From positions 1 to 45,402 of the forward strand of contig CALINO010000079.1 of the NCBI GenBank assembly GCA_938045295.1: a stretch of 45,402 nucleotides of DNA, given 5' to 3'. The notes beneath the pieces were generated by a model. That model saw only the letters and a program-made list of their open reading frames with translations. It did no database searches and was not told where the DNA came from. This document shows positions 1 through 8,704 of this stretch, one piece after another. Source of the DNA: an uncultured Arenicella sp. GTDB lineage: Bacteria; Pseudomonadota; Gammaproteobacteria; Arenicellales; Arenicellaceae. Position 1 is the first letter of the stretch. Each line of letters begins with the position of its first letter. Made by a program: the position numbers and the translations under genes.

Positions 1-1191
1 CCAATTCTGATGGCGGAGTTGGTGATTGGTCGTCATGCCAAATCAGACACCGTTAAATCCTTGGTGAAAATCAGCGGTTCACGCTTTAAACCGTTCGCCT
101 ATTTCACCGGTTATTGGGGGATTATAACCGCCAGTTTGATACTCAGTTTTTACGCCATTGTGGCCGGTTGGATGGTGGCGCATGGCTTAGGTTCGGCAAT
201 TCAATTGGCAGGTCTTGATAGCGCCAGCGCGTGGCTGACTGATTTTTCAATAAGCCGAAATATTGTGTTTGTTATTGTCTTTTACGCGCTGACCATCGGC
301 ATTGTGGCCAATGGGGTTACCTCCGGTATTGAAAAATGGTCAACTCGGCTAATGCCCATGTTGATTTTGCTCATTGTGGCCCTAATTGCTTACATAGCCA
401 CCCAAGATGGCGCAATGCAAGGCTGGAAGGTGTATTTGCAGCCAGACTTTTCACGCGTATTGAACCCTGACTTATTATTCAGCGCGCTAGGCCAAGCCTT
501 CTTCTCATTGTCATTAGGCGTGGGCACCATGATGGTGTATGGCAGTTACATTAGTAAGTCTGAAAATTTGCCTAAATTGGGCGCAACGGTTGCCTTAGTG
601 GACATCGGCATTGCGTTCTTGGCGGGCTTGTTAGTGATACCCGCCATGTACGTTGCGCAAACCAATGGCGTGACTATTTATAACGAAGCAGGGCAGTTGA
701 TTGACAGCGATGGTTTAATCTTCACTGTGCTGCCTGCGTTATTTAACACCATGGGTGGCGCTGGCATTGTGGTGTCATTGCTGTTTTTCACCTTAATGAC
801 GATTGCGGCGTTAACCTCGTCAATATCAATGCTGGAAGTGCCCGTTGCTCATGCTGAAGAATCGCACGGCTTATCACGCCGCTCGGCGGCATGGAGTGTG
901 GGATTGGCGGTGTTACTGGTCAGTGTGGTGATTGTGTTTAATTTTGGCTCTTTATTTGGTGCCGTGATTGCGTTTACCACTAAATACAGCGAGCCGCTCA
1001 TTGGTATTTTATTTTGCGTGTTTGCCGGTTGGGTTTGGCAGCGCAATGAATTATTGAAAGAATTACAACAAGGCAAACCAGACATTCAAAACACGCTGTT
1101 TTGGAAAGTCTGGCCTGCCTACGTTAAAGTGGTTTGCCCGGTGATTGTATTAGCCGTGTTTATACATAGTTTTGGCTTACTGAACTCTTAA
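1..1191 (+). CDS. Sodium-dependent transporter, NSS/SNF family (5' end outside window)
   Basis: This is a multi-pass inner-membrane symporter of the neurotransmitter:sodium symporter family, which couples Na+ entry to uptake of amino acids or similar solutes. The frame is open from base 1 (Pro-Ile-Leu before the first Met at 10), and P-I-L-M-A-E-L-x-I-G-R is the family motif at the end of TM2, so the true start and the Na+-binding TM1 lie upstream of the window. About 396 residues are visible, against a usual 440-500, with roughly ten hydrophobic segments. The sequence GQAFFSLSLGVGTMMVYGSY matches the conserved TM6 region. The substrate cannot be told from sequence. The last 32 bases overlap the 3' end of the convergent DAHP synthase gene. 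The family call is secure. Confidence 0.93.
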   Translation, partial: PILMAELVIGRHAKSDTVKSLVKISGSRFKPFAYFTGYWGIITASLILSFYAIVAGWMVAHGLGSAIQLAGLDSASAWLTDFSISRNIVFVIVFYALTIGIVANGVTSGIEKWSTRLMPMLILLIVALIAYIATQDGAMQGWKVYLQPDFSRVLNPDLLFSALGQAFFSLSLGVGTMMVYGSYISKSENLPKLGATVALVDIGIAFLAGLLVIPAMYVAQTNGVTIYNEAGQLIDSDGLIFTVLPALFNTMGGAGIVVSLLFFTLMTIAALTSSISMLEVPVAHAEESHGLSRRSAAWSVGLAVLLVSVVIVFNFGSLFGAVIAFTTKYSEPLIGILFCVFAGWVWQRNELLKELQQGKPDIQNTLFWKVWPAYVKVVCPVIVLAVFIHSFGLLNS

Positions 1192-2233
1192 ACTCACGCA
1201 GCTTATCAGCCAATCGGGTTAATGTGGTTTCGGTTGTTTCCCAGCTAATGCAGCCGTCGGTAATGGATTTTCCGTATTCGAGGCTGCTTTTATCGTCGGT
1301 TAATTTTTGATTGCCGGCTTTTAAGTGGCTTTCAAGCATCACCCCAATAATGCTTTGGTTGCCTTCTAGTATTTGTTGGGAAATGTTGTCCAGCACTAAA
1401 GGCTGAAGTTCAGGGTCTTTGTTTGAGTTTGAGTGGCTGCAATCGACCATAATGTTCTCAGGCAAGCCTTTTTCTCGCAGCGCGCGTTCTGTGAGTTTTA
1501 CGTTCACTGAATCGTAATTGGGTTTGCCACCACCGCCTCTGAGCACAATGTGCGAGTACTGGTTGCCAGAAGAGTGCACAATCGAAACCTTGCCTTTGCC
1601 GTCAATGCCTAAAAAGCTGTGGCCACTGCTGACGCTTTGTAGGGCATTAATCGCCACGCCTAATGAACCGTCGGTGCCGTTTTTAAAGCCAATGGGCACC
1701 GATAAGCCGCTGGCCATTTCGCGGTGCGTTTGAGACTCGGTAGTGCGTGCGCCAATCGCTGACCAGGCAATTAAGTCTTGCATGTACTGCGGCGAAATAG
1801 GGTCTAGCGCTTCATTGGCAATGGGTAAGCCTAACTCATTTACTTTGAGCATGAGCTCACGGCCAATGCTCATGCCTTTTTCTATTTGAAACGTACCATC
1901 AAGGTAGGGGTCATTAATTAAGCCTTTCCAACCGACGGTGGTGCGTGGTTTTTCAAAGTACACCCTCATTACAATCAGCAATTGGTCTTTAACCGTTTCA
2001 GAAAATGCCGCCAAACGTTCGGCGTATTCAATGGCGGCCTTGGTGTCGTGCACAGAGCAAGGGCCAACCACCACAATTAAGCGATGATCTTTGCGGTCTA
2101 AGATATTTCGAATGGTGTTTCGAGACTGTTCAACGTGAGCCTCTATCTCTGGAGTGATTGGCAACGCCGCTTTAAATTGCTTGGGAGTGACTAATCGCTC
2201 AAGGCTTTTAATATTGGTATTTTCAATTGACAT
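1160..2233 (-). CDS. aroF: 3-deoxy-7-phosphoheptulonate (DAHP) synthase, class I
   Basis: This enzyme condenses phosphoenolpyruvate and erythrose 4-phosphate to DAHP, the first step of the shikimate pathway, in the cytoplasm. The protein has 357 residues, the normal length for the AroF/AroG/AroH group. Visible family motifs are GPCSVHD, MRVYFEKPRTTVGWKG, GARTTESQTHREMASGLS, GFKNGTDGS and VDCSHSNSNKD, which carry the PEP, metal and E4P ligands. The wording of the NEALDP, ESQTHREMASGLS and CISWE segments is closer to the tyrosine-sensitive AroF than to AroG or AroH as I remember them, but the allosteric specificity is an inference. It lies 82 bases downstream of the lipid operon on the same strand and may have its own promoter (2266-2295). 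Its tail overlaps the NSS transporter gene by 32 bases. Confidence 0.93.
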   Translation of the reverse strand: MSIENTNIKSLERLVTPKQFKAALPITPEIEAHVEQSRNTIRNILDRKDHRLIVVVGPCSVHDTKAAIEYAERLAAFSETVKDQLLIVMRVYFEKPRTTVGWKGLINDPYLDGTFQIEKGMSIGRELMLKVNELGLPIANEALDPISPQYMQDLIAWSAIGARTTESQTHREMASGLSVPIGFKNGTDGSLGVAINALQSVSSGHSFLGIDGKGKVSIVHSSGNQYSHIVLRGGGGKPNYDSVNVKLTERALREKGLPENIMVDCSHSNSNKDPELQPLVLDNISQQILEGNQSIIGVMLESHLKAGNQKLTDDKSSLEYGKSITDGCISWETTETTLTRLADKLREFKSSVSQNYV

Positions 2234-2265
2234 GTTGGCTAAGGCTTGTAATTTAACGGATCAAA

Positions 2266-2295
2266 TAATTAGGCTGATTAAAACACAAAAAACAA
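2266..2295 (-). promoter_or_regulatory. Possible sigma-70 promoter for the DAHP synthase gene
   Basis: Read on the minus strand there is a -35-like TTGTTT (2295-2290), an 18-base spacer and a -10-like TAATTA (2271-2266), ending 32 bases before the ATG at 2233. The boxes are only moderately good and the region is AT-rich, so this is a weak prediction. No TyrR-like TGTAAA-N6-TTTACA operator is visible. Confidence 0.3.
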
Positions 2296-2315
2296 TCATC
2301 GCTAATAGCGTATGT

Positions 2316-2876
2316 TTAATTATTTAAATGATTACGAGGTTTGGAATTGTACTGGCCAAATATGACAAGAATAGTAAGTGCAATGGCCCACGCGACCGCT
2401 AAGCCAAGAGAGACTTCAAACACACTGGCGGTGTATTTCACAGCGCCAATTTTTATGCCGGCAAAGTAAGTGATGGGGGCGGCAATGGCACCGGTAATGG
2501 CCGGCAGAGCCGGGTGCGCTTTAAGCCATTTCAAAGAATGATTAACCGTAAGTGCAAACCCCACCCACAATATGATTATCCACCCAGGCGCAATGCTGGC
2601 GAAGGGGCGTTTGTCGGTAAAATCCATGTAGTTAAATTGTACCCAAAGAGTGTCAACAATGAGCCCTAATACAATGCTCAGTGCCACCAACTTTATGTCA
2701 TTGGGGTGGCGGTTGCGAGGGTGCAGTTGATACGCCGCAAGCACGGCGCAACTGAGTAGGGCTGGCCACAGTAATTGTTTGGCGCTGCCCGCAACGCATG
2801 CAATCCATACCACGTTGAACAACATAGCATTGATGAATACGTTCAATTTGAACATGCTTTTAATTAACTCAATCAT
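2316..2876 (-). CDS. DUF2878 family membrane protein
   Basis: This is a 186-residue integral membrane protein with about five or six hydrophobic segments and few charged residues outside the loops. It resembles the DUF2878 family, whose function is unknown. Family members occur beside cyclopropane-synthase-like and DUF1365 genes in many gammaproteobacteria, as here. Its start lies 12 bases after the methyltransferase stop, so it is very probably co-transcribed as the last gene of the lipid operon. A supporting role in membrane lipid modification is inferred from context only. Confidence 0.75.
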   Translation of the reverse strand: MIELIKSMFKLNVFINAMLFNVVWIACVAGSAKQLLWPALLSCAVLAAYQLHPRNRHPNDIKLVALSIVLGLIVDTLWVQFNYMDFTDKRPFASIAPGWIIILWVGFALTVNHSLKWLKAHPALPAITGAIAAPITYFAGIKIGAVKYTASVFEVSLGLAVAWAIALTILVIFGQYNSKPRNHLNN

Positions 2877-2888
2877 GCTACGCCAGTG

Positions 2889-4244
2889 TTATGCCTGTGC
2901 CTGTTTGCGAAGCACTACTTGGCCTACGCTGATGGCACGTTCATCGAAGCCTCCTTCGCAGTAGCAAAGGTAGTATTCCCACATGCGCTGAAAAGAACGG
3001 TCGTAGCCTTGATGAGTGACGTCTTCAATTTTTTGGTAAAAACGCTTGCGCCAGTCTCGCAACGTTTGTGCGTAGCTCAAGCCCATGTCGTGCAAGTCTT
3101 CTAACATTAAACGGTTCTGAGCGGCGAATGTGGCTATGACGCTGTAAGAGGGCATAAAGCCCCCCGGAAATATATAACGTTTAATGTAGTCCACGGTTTT
3201 TAAGGCGCTTTTGTAGTGCCTATCGTCAATCACAATTGATTGTATTAACGCCTTGCCATTGGGTTTGATTAAGGTGTTGACCTTATTGAAGTAGGTGTCT
3301 AAATATTCATGCCCAATGGCCTCAATCATTTCAATGGACACCAACTTGTCGTACTGGCCTTCAATGTCACGATAATCTTGTAACTTTACGGTTACTAAAT
3401 GCTCTAAGCCCAGTTCGTGAACTTTGCGCTTTGCTTCATCGAACTGCGCTTGAGAAATAGTCACGGTGGTGATCTTGCAGCCGGTATTTTGCGCGGCAAA
3501 GCAGGCAAAACCACCCCAACCAGAGCCAATTTCAATCACATGGTCTGACGCGCTTATTTCCAGTGCGTTGCAAATTCGTTGAAGTTTTCGGTCTGAGGCT
3601 TGTTGCAAATTATCGCCCTGGCAATACAAGGCCGACGAGTACATCATGTTGTCGTCTAAAAATAAGCGGAAAAACTCATTGCCTAAATCGTAGTGAGCTG
3701 CAATGTTTCGCTTTGAGCCTTGTTTGGTATTTTTATTGCGAGCGTGCCAGCGCTGATAGATAAACTGCGCTAATTTGGCTAAGCCAGATTCCATTTCTTT
3801 GAGTACGCTTCGGTTACGAACAAAAATCCGAATTAATTCGGTCAAATTGTCGGTGGTCCACAAACCGTCAATGTAAGCTTGTGCTGCACCATTTGGGCCG
3901 TTTAAAACCACTTGGGTATAGCTGTTAATGTCAGTTAGGTGAATCGTGCAATGCAACTCAGACTCTGGGTCGCCCAATTGGTGGGTTCCTAATGGGTCGG
4001 TTAGCACAATGCTGCCGCGTTCTAGCTTCGATAAAAGCGCAATGAGCTTACGGCGGAAAAATTTGGCCACTAACGAGTTGGCTTTAGAGCTGGGCGCGTT
4101 GGCTAAGGTGTTAGTAAATATGGACGGTATGGATTCAATGGTTTGAAACTGCGACGCATTAAGTTGCGACGAAAGTTCATCAATTACCCGTTGTTTTAAT
4201 TCTACATTCGGTGCTGTTTTCAATGCTTGGCTACGAGTGTTCAT
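2889..4244 (-). CDS. cfa: Cyclopropane-fatty-acyl-phospholipid synthase-like SAM methyltransferase
   Basis: The product is a 451-residue SAM-dependent enzyme that adds a methyl or methylene carbon to the double bond of unsaturated acyl chains in membrane phospholipids. The SAM-binding motif VIEIGSGWGGFACFAA sits near the middle. The catalytic-domain signatures IAAHYDLGNEFFRLFLD, MMYSSALY and YIFPGGFMPS precede and follow it, and YLCYCEGGF lies near the C-terminus. The length is longer than E. coli Cfa (about 380), with the extra residues at the N-terminus, as in the Cfa-like proteins encoded beside DUF1365 and FAD oxidoreductase genes. In such clusters some members make methylated or furan fatty acids rather than simple cyclopropanes, so the exact product is uncertain. 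It lies 31 bases downstream of the DUF1365 gene. Confidence 0.9.
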   Translation of the reverse strand: MNTRSQALKTAPNVELKQRVIDELSSQLNASQFQTIESIPSIFTNTLANAPSSKANSLVAKFFRRKLIALLSKLERGSIVLTDPLGTHQLGDPESELHCTIHLTDINSYTQVVLNGPNGAAQAYIDGLWTTDNLTELIRIFVRNRSVLKEMESGLAKLAQFIYQRWHARNKNTKQGSKRNIAAHYDLGNEFFRLFLDDNMMYSSALYCQGDNLQQASDRKLQRICNALEISASDHVIEIGSGWGGFACFAAQNTGCKITTVTISQAQFDEAKRKVHELGLEHLVTVKLQDYRDIEGQYDKLVSIEMIEAIGHEYLDTYFNKVNTLIKPNGKALIQSIVIDDRHYKSALKTVDYIKRYIFPGGFMPSYSVIATFAAQNRLMLEDLHDMGLSYAQTLRDWRKRFYQKIEDVTHQGYDRSFQRMWEYYLCYCEGGFDERAISVGQVVLRKQAQA

Positions 4245-4275
4245 AAAATTCTTATTAGTATTCTTGTTAATAATA

Positions 4276-5073
4276 TTACGGCGCTTTACCGCTAATGGGG
4301 TGGCGATAGAAGGGCACCCGTTTTATCCACAGTTTTAATGCTTGCCAGTAAATTGCCAATACAACTTTTGCACACATAAATGGGTACTTGAACGGTAAGC
4401 GGTTGGCGGTTTTCGTCGTTAAGTCATGGCCTTTCAAATTAAGTGTGGCGTTGAATATGTGCGTATCATCTTGGCTTAGATTCATGCTGATGACCGAGCG
4501 CTGTTCGCTTAATGTGTATCGCCATTCGTAGCGCAGCCCCATTGGCATAAAGGGTGACACATGAAAGTTTTTATCAAAATGGGCAACGTGTGTTTTTTTA
4601 TTATTGGTGTCAAGTTGTGCGTCAGCTTGTGTGTTAGTCGGGGCGCCAAGGCTAACATCATGAACATAGCAAAAGCGTTCGCCCCAAGGTGTGTTGTGAA
4701 TTTCGCTAATGAAATACTGCAAGACACCATTGTCATAACAGGCAAAAAAGGTAACCGGGTTATAGCAGTGGCCCCAGTAACTTAAGTTACTCAGCATATA
4801 CACGTCGCCGGCAAAGGCTTTACCGGTTTGTTGCTCAATGACGGATAAAACTTCATCGTAAAGAGGTTGTTTGCTGGGCAAGTAATTGCGCCGGTCAAAG
4901 TGAACCAAATTAAACGGCGAGCTCGACCACCAACGGCTGAGAGTGTCTAATAACTGAGGCTGCTTTACGTCTAACCATATCTGAAACACCTTGTAGCGAA
5001 ACTCGTGTTCAACGGGGCTCATTCGCTTATGGCTAAGCCACCCTTCATAAAGCCTTAAAGCGCTGATGTTCAT
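4276..5073 (-). CDS. DUF1365 domain-containing protein
   Basis: This 265-residue protein shows DUF1365 features: LYEGWLSHKRMSPVEHEFRYKVF at the N-terminus (SHKRxxPxxHxFxY), LSNLSYWGHCYNPVTFFACYD in the middle and FHVSPFMPM after it. Its ATG overlaps the TGA of the upstream FAD oxidoreductase gene (ATGA), which implies translational coupling. As I recall, in Rhodobacter a homologue belongs to the sigmaE-ChrR singlet-oxygen regulon and takes part in furan fatty acid synthesis as a desaturase-type step. I did not verify this, and the activity here is inferred from operon context. Confidence 0.88.
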   Translation of the reverse strand: MNISALRLYEGWLSHKRMSPVEHEFRYKVFQIWLDVKQPQLLDTLSRWWSSSPFNLVHFDRRNYLPSKQPLYDEVLSVIEQQTGKAFAGDVYMLSNLSYWGHCYNPVTFFACYDNGVLQYFISEIHNTPWGERFCYVHDVSLGAPTNTQADAQLDTNNKKTHVAHFDKNFHVSPFMPMGLRYEWRYTLSEQRSVISMNLSQDDTHIFNATLNLKGHDLTTKTANRLPFKYPFMCAKVVLAIYWQALKLWIKRVPFYRHPISGKAP

Positions 5074-6386
5074 ACTGATTCCGACACCGTTTGTTTCAGT
5101 AGTTGGCAGGCATTATACGCACTGCGTGCGCCATCTTCGTGAAAGCCCCAGCCCCAATAAGCGCCTACGTAGTAGGTATTATTAACGCCATTAATTACGG
5201 GCAGTTTTTTCTGCGCAGCAACGCTGCGTGCGCTAAATACGGGGTGCGAATAGTGGCGCTCAACTAATATTTTTTCAGGGTCTATTTTTTTACTGCTGTT
5301 AAGCGTGGTGAATATGTTGGTTTGTGTTGTTAAACCTTGCAGTAAGTTCATCCAATAATTGGCGGTACAACACCGAAGGCTGTTCTCATCACCCGCATGA
5401 GGAACGTCAGTGTTCCAACTGGCCCAAGCCTGTTTATTTGAGGGCATGAGTGACTCATCGGTGTGTACCACAACGTGGTTTTTCTCAAACGTAATTTCTT
5501 CTAATATCGCGCGTTCGTCATCACTGGCGTCAGTCAGCAGCGATAAGCTGGTGTCGGCATGCGTTGCCATTATCAGCTGGTCGTACTGTTCGGTGTCGCC
5601 ATCGCTGGTTTGAATGTGCACGCCATCAGAGTGTCGGCTAATGCTTTTTATACGCTGATTCAATTTCCATTGGCAGTTAACATGCCGCTGTATTGCTTCC
5701 ACATAACTGGCTGAACCGTTTTTCACCACTAACCATTGTGGCCGGTTAATGATTTTCATTAGGCCGTGGCGTTGAAAAAAATCAACCAAATGGTGAATGG
5801 GAAACAGCGCTACTTTTTCTGGTGGTGTAGACCACAAAGCGCTGATCATTGGCAGTAAATGGTCTTCGCTAAAGGCGTCACTGTAATTGTTCTGTTTTAG
5901 GTAACTTCCTACGTTCAATGTTTGTGAGCTGTCATGCGTTAACACTTTAGGCGCTGAATTGTAAAACCGAACAATGTCGAACAGCATGCGCCAAAAACGT
6001 GGGCGTAATAAATTTTTTCGATCACAAAATAAGCGGTTCAAATTGGTGGCGTTATACACCGTGTTGGTGCGTTGGTTGCGCGCTGAAAAGCTCATGTTTG
6101 TGGCCTGTGACTCAACGCCAAGCTCATTCAACATGCGGGTGAAATGTGGGTAGTACTGCGGGCAAAAAATAATAAAACCGCTGTCAACGCGCACTTCGTT
6201 ACCGTCCACCGTTAATGTGTGAGTATCGGTATGGCCACCGAGGTAGTCGTTTTTTTCGTAAACGGTAACCTCGTAATCGTTGTGTAAGTGATAAGCCGCA
6301 CTCAAACCTGAGATGCCGGCACCCACAATGGCGATACGCTTGCGTTTTTTTAAATAATTGGTCTTGTTTGAAATGCGTGCGGTCAT
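5070..6386 (-). CDS. FAD-dependent amine-oxidase-like oxidoreductase of the Cfa/DUF1365 cluster
   Basis: This 438-residue flavoprotein begins with a Rossmann dinucleotide-binding motif at about residues 18-45 (IAIVGAGISGLSAAYHL, then YEKNDYLGGHTDT) and ends with an FAD-contacting segment (YYVGAYWGWGFHEDGARSA). It belongs to the amine oxidase/phytoene desaturase superfamily that accompanies DUF1365 and Cfa proteins. It is the first gene of the four-gene minus-strand operon and overlaps the next gene by 4 bases. The ATG at 6386 is chosen because an earlier ATG at 6397-6395 is out of frame and soon meets a stop. Oxidation of an acyl chain or of a modified fatty acid is a reasonable but untested role. 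Confidence 0.88.
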   Translation of the reverse strand: MTARISNKTNYLKKRKRIAIVGAGISGLSAAYHLHNDYEVTVYEKNDYLGGHTDTHTLTVDGNEVRVDSGFIIFCPQYYPHFTRMLNELGVESQATNMSFSARNQRTNTVYNATNLNRLFCDRKNLLRPRFWRMLFDIVRFYNSAPKVLTHDSSQTLNVGSYLKQNNYSDAFSEDHLLPMISALWSTPPEKVALFPIHHLVDFFQRHGLMKIINRPQWLVVKNGSASYVEAIQRHVNCQWKLNQRIKSISRHSDGVHIQTSDGDTEQYDQLIMATHADTSLSLLTDASDDERAILEEITFEKNHVVVHTDESLMPSNKQAWASWNTDVPHAGDENSLRCCTANYWMNLLQGLTTQTNIFTTLNSSKKIDPEKILVERHYSHPVFSARSVAAQKKLPVINGVNNTYYVGAYWGWGFHEDGARSAYNACQLLKQTVSESV

Positions 6387-6401
6387 CGTACGGTCATCGC
6401 T

Positions 6402-6430
6402 TATATAGTAGTGAGGTTTTCAAAACACAA
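6402..6430 (-). promoter_or_regulatory. Possible sigma-70 promoter of the lipid-modification operon
   Basis: On the minus strand a -35-like TTGTGT (6430-6425) is separated by 17 bases from a -10-like TATATA (6407-6402). The -10 box is only 15 bases from the ATG at 6386, so a transcript starting there would have an almost absent leader. This weakens the prediction and leaves room for a second promoter farther upstream. A TGATC pentamer lies near 6451-6455, but I could not assemble a convincing ECF-type promoter around it. Confidence 0.3.
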
Positions 6431-6775
6431 TTTAATTATGTTTTAACTTTCGATCAGTTTAATATCGTTTTTGTGTATTGATGTGAAAGTGTGAAACTAG
6501 AGTGAAGTTAAAAAGTTGGCAATAATTATTTAACTCTCATGCGATGCTCAGTATCATTGAATTTGTTGTTCTGATTTAAGGCGCTGATTCTAAGTGCCTA
6601 CACGCAGTTATATTGGGTGCTCGATCTGAGTAATGGTTGTTTACGATAAAAAGCAACAGAAAAATCACCATCACAGCGGCGATCATGTATCGTCATATTA
6701 TAAGTACGTTTCATGCACAGGCGGCACACTTTATATGTTTTTAAAACTAATTCAGGTAAGGGAAATACACGAGCA
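6431..6775. other. Divergent intergenic region between the lipid operon and mltD
   Basis: This AT-rich stretch separates two divergent transcription units. It must hold the promoter of the transglycosylase gene and any upstream control of the lipid operon. I see no open frame with coding character, no clear terminator and no strong operator-like palindrome. A purine-rich GGTAAGGGA just before 6776 is the likely ribosome-binding site of the next gene. Confidence 0.5.
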
Positions 6776-8602
6776 ATGAGTAAAACATTTATATTGCCTA
6801 TCAGAAAAATCCTTTACAGCGCCATGATTGTTGGCTCGTGTTTTGTGGTTAATACCGCCGCTCAAGCCAAAGCCGTAGACCCCGTTGCAAGCTATACCTT
6901 AGATTGCAACGATACTTTTTCATGCCCTGATTCATTATTGCCCAGAGTGGCTTTTTGGGTGGAAGTGTTCAGCCGCTGGGACACCAGCACCGCCATTTTT
7001 CACGATAAAGACAATCCGCACCGTGTTTATTCCACCGTTAAGCGCAAAGAAGGGTGTCGACGCAGCCGCAAGGGCGATTCGGTTTATCGTGAACGCCGCC
7101 GGTTAAAAAAATCATTGTTGTCGGTAAACAGTAAGTTGGCGAAGGGAAGATCTCTTTCAAAGTCAGAACAAAGGCTTAAAGACTTGTTTATTGGTGAGCC
7201 TATTTCCAATATTAAAAGTGCGGCCGATAGAATTCGTTGTCAGTCAGGCAATAAAGACCGCATGAAAACCGCGTTGTCTCACTTTATGAGTTATCGGCCG
7301 GTGATTCTTGATGCTTTGAAGTCGCAGAATATAACCTCTGAATTGCAGTATTTGCCGTTTGTTGAATCTGCGTTTAACCCTAATGCGGTGTCGCATGTCG
7401 GCGCGGCTGGTTTGTGGCAAATTATGCCAAGCACTGGCCGAACGTTAGGCTTGACGGTAAACAATAAAGTGGATGAGCGTTTTGACCCCACTTCGGCTTC
7501 TTATGCTGCCGCTTTATATTTCCGTAACAGCGTTGATAATTTGTCTGAAACGGCGTTTGAAAATGGCTTAACGGTGGTGAATAAAGAACTAAACCCCTTC
7601 GTTATTACCTCGTACAACTATGGTGTAAGAGGCATGGAACGGGCGATTAACCAAGTAAATTTAGACTATGAGCGTTTGCTGCGTGAATACAAATCGCCCA
7701 GTTTTCAAACGGCGGTTAAAAACTTTTATGCCAGTTTTTTGGCGGCGCGCCATGTTGCTAAAAATGCTGAAAAGTTCTTTGGCCACATTGAGCAAGACAC
7801 CTCAATTAATTTAGGCTCTCATAACATTGTTAATGTTAAACGAGCCACGTCGGCAAAGCGATTCGCGGCTCAAACAGGGGTGAAAGTCGAGAGTTTGAAA
7901 AAGCTGAACCCGGCTTTGAAAAGTGTGATTTGGAAACACAAAGCGTTGATACCCAAGGGGTATCAAATGAAGTTGCCGTACCGTGAAGCGGGTTGGTCAA
8001 CTCAAATGGCCAGCTTATATCAATTGCCTGCTGAAAGAGAAGAACCGGGGTTTTTGTGGCATCGTGTGAGGTCAGGGCAAACCGCGTGTGGCATTGCCGA
8101 GCGTTATAACGCCTCGTGCAGGGCATTGCGAAAGTTGAATAATCTTGACCGTAAAGGCACTATTTTTGTAGGCAAAAAAATTAAAGTACCAACGCGATCA
8201 GGCGGTATTTCGTTAGCCAAATCAAAGAAAATACCCGCGTCAGCACCGGTGGTGTCTGATTTGCAAGTAAGTTCATCGGCGCCGTCTAAAACTAATGCCA
8301 TGACTCGTTATAAGGTTAAATCGGGCGATACTTCGTGTTCTATTGCTCGCCGTTTTGGCATGAAATGTCGCGAGCTATTGGCGCTCAATGGGCTAAATCG
8401 AAGCAGCATTATTCGAGTAGGGCAGCGCTTAACGGTAACGGCTGAAAACAGTTGGCATACGGTGCGTCGCGGTCAAACTGCGTGCGGTATTGCGGAGTCT
8501 TATCGGGTGCGTTGCAGTCAATTGCTGGATGCTAACCGTTTGAAGCGTAACTCCACCATTCGCGTTGGTCAGCGCTTACGAATACCGACGCAGCGTTATT
8601 AG
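6776..8602 (+). CDS. mltD: MltD-like membrane-bound lytic murein transglycosylase with LysM repeats
   Basis: This periplasmic enzyme cleaves the MurNAc-GlcNAc bond of peptidoglycan, forming anhydromuramyl ends. I start it at 6776 because GGTAAGGGA precedes that ATG and the first residues then form a signal peptide (basic N-region, YSAMIVGSCFVV, cut after AQA); the open frame itself continues up to 6713. The protein has 608 residues. The SLT domain spans about residues 175-330, with catalytic Glu197 in the ES-AFNPNAVS motif followed by GAAGLWQIMPSTGR and SYNYG. A divergent LysM at about 360-400 is followed by three clear LysM repeats at about 427-471, 511-555 and 560-604. Each of these three carries a C-x9-C pair (C438/C448, C521/C531, C570/C580), which is unusual for bacterial LysM. 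There is no lipobox, so membrane anchoring is unclear. Confidence 0.92.
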   Translation: MSKTFILPIRKILYSAMIVGSCFVVNTAAQAKAVDPVASYTLDCNDTFSCPDSLLPRVAFWVEVFSRWDTSTAIFHDKDNPHRVYSTVKRKEGCRRSRKGDSVYRERRRLKKSLLSVNSKLAKGRSLSKSEQRLKDLFIGEPISNIKSAADRIRCQSGNKDRMKTALSHFMSYRPVILDALKSQNITSELQYLPFVESAFNPNAVSHVGAAGLWQIMPSTGRTLGLTVNNKVDERFDPTSASYAAALYFRNSVDNLSETAFENGLTVVNKELNPFVITSYNYGVRGMERAINQVNLDYERLLREYKSPSFQTAVKNFYASFLAARHVAKNAEKFFGHIEQDTSINLGSHNIVNVKRATSAKRFAAQTGVKVESLKKLNPALKSVIWKHKALIPKGYQMKLPYREAGWSTQMASLYQLPAEREEPGFLWHRVRSGQTACGIAERYNASCRALRKLNNLDRKGTIFVGKKIKVPTRSGGISLAKSKKIPASAPVVSDLQVSSSAPSKTNAMTRYKVKSGDTSCSIARRFGMKCRELLALNGLNRSSIIRVGQRLTVTAENSWHTVRRGQTACGIAESYRVRCSQLLDANRLKRNSTIRVGQRLRIPTQRY

Positions 8603-8613
8603 GTTGGTAATGC

Positions 8614-8630
8614 TGTGCTCATACAGCACA
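8614..8630 (+). repeat. Small hairpin just after mltD
   Basis: TGTGCT and AGCACA flank a 5-base loop 11 bases after the mltD stop. There is no T-run, so it may help end or protect the transcript but is not a convincing intrinsic terminator. Confidence 0.3.
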
Positions 8631-8704
8631 TGAATAAGTAACATCAGCTTGTAAGTATGGTGTTCTTGGCATGGCCTTGTTAGTATTGGCGGCATAATAA
8701 GGCA

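Noticed and set aside
6440-6470. ECF (ChrR-type) sigma promoter before the lipid operon
   Set aside because: A TGATC pentamer is present, but no matching -10 element at the right spacing was found.
6713-6775. N-terminal extension of the mltD frame by 21 residues
   Set aside because: It would place a basic, non-signal segment before an intact signal peptide; GGTAAGGGA supports 6776 instead.
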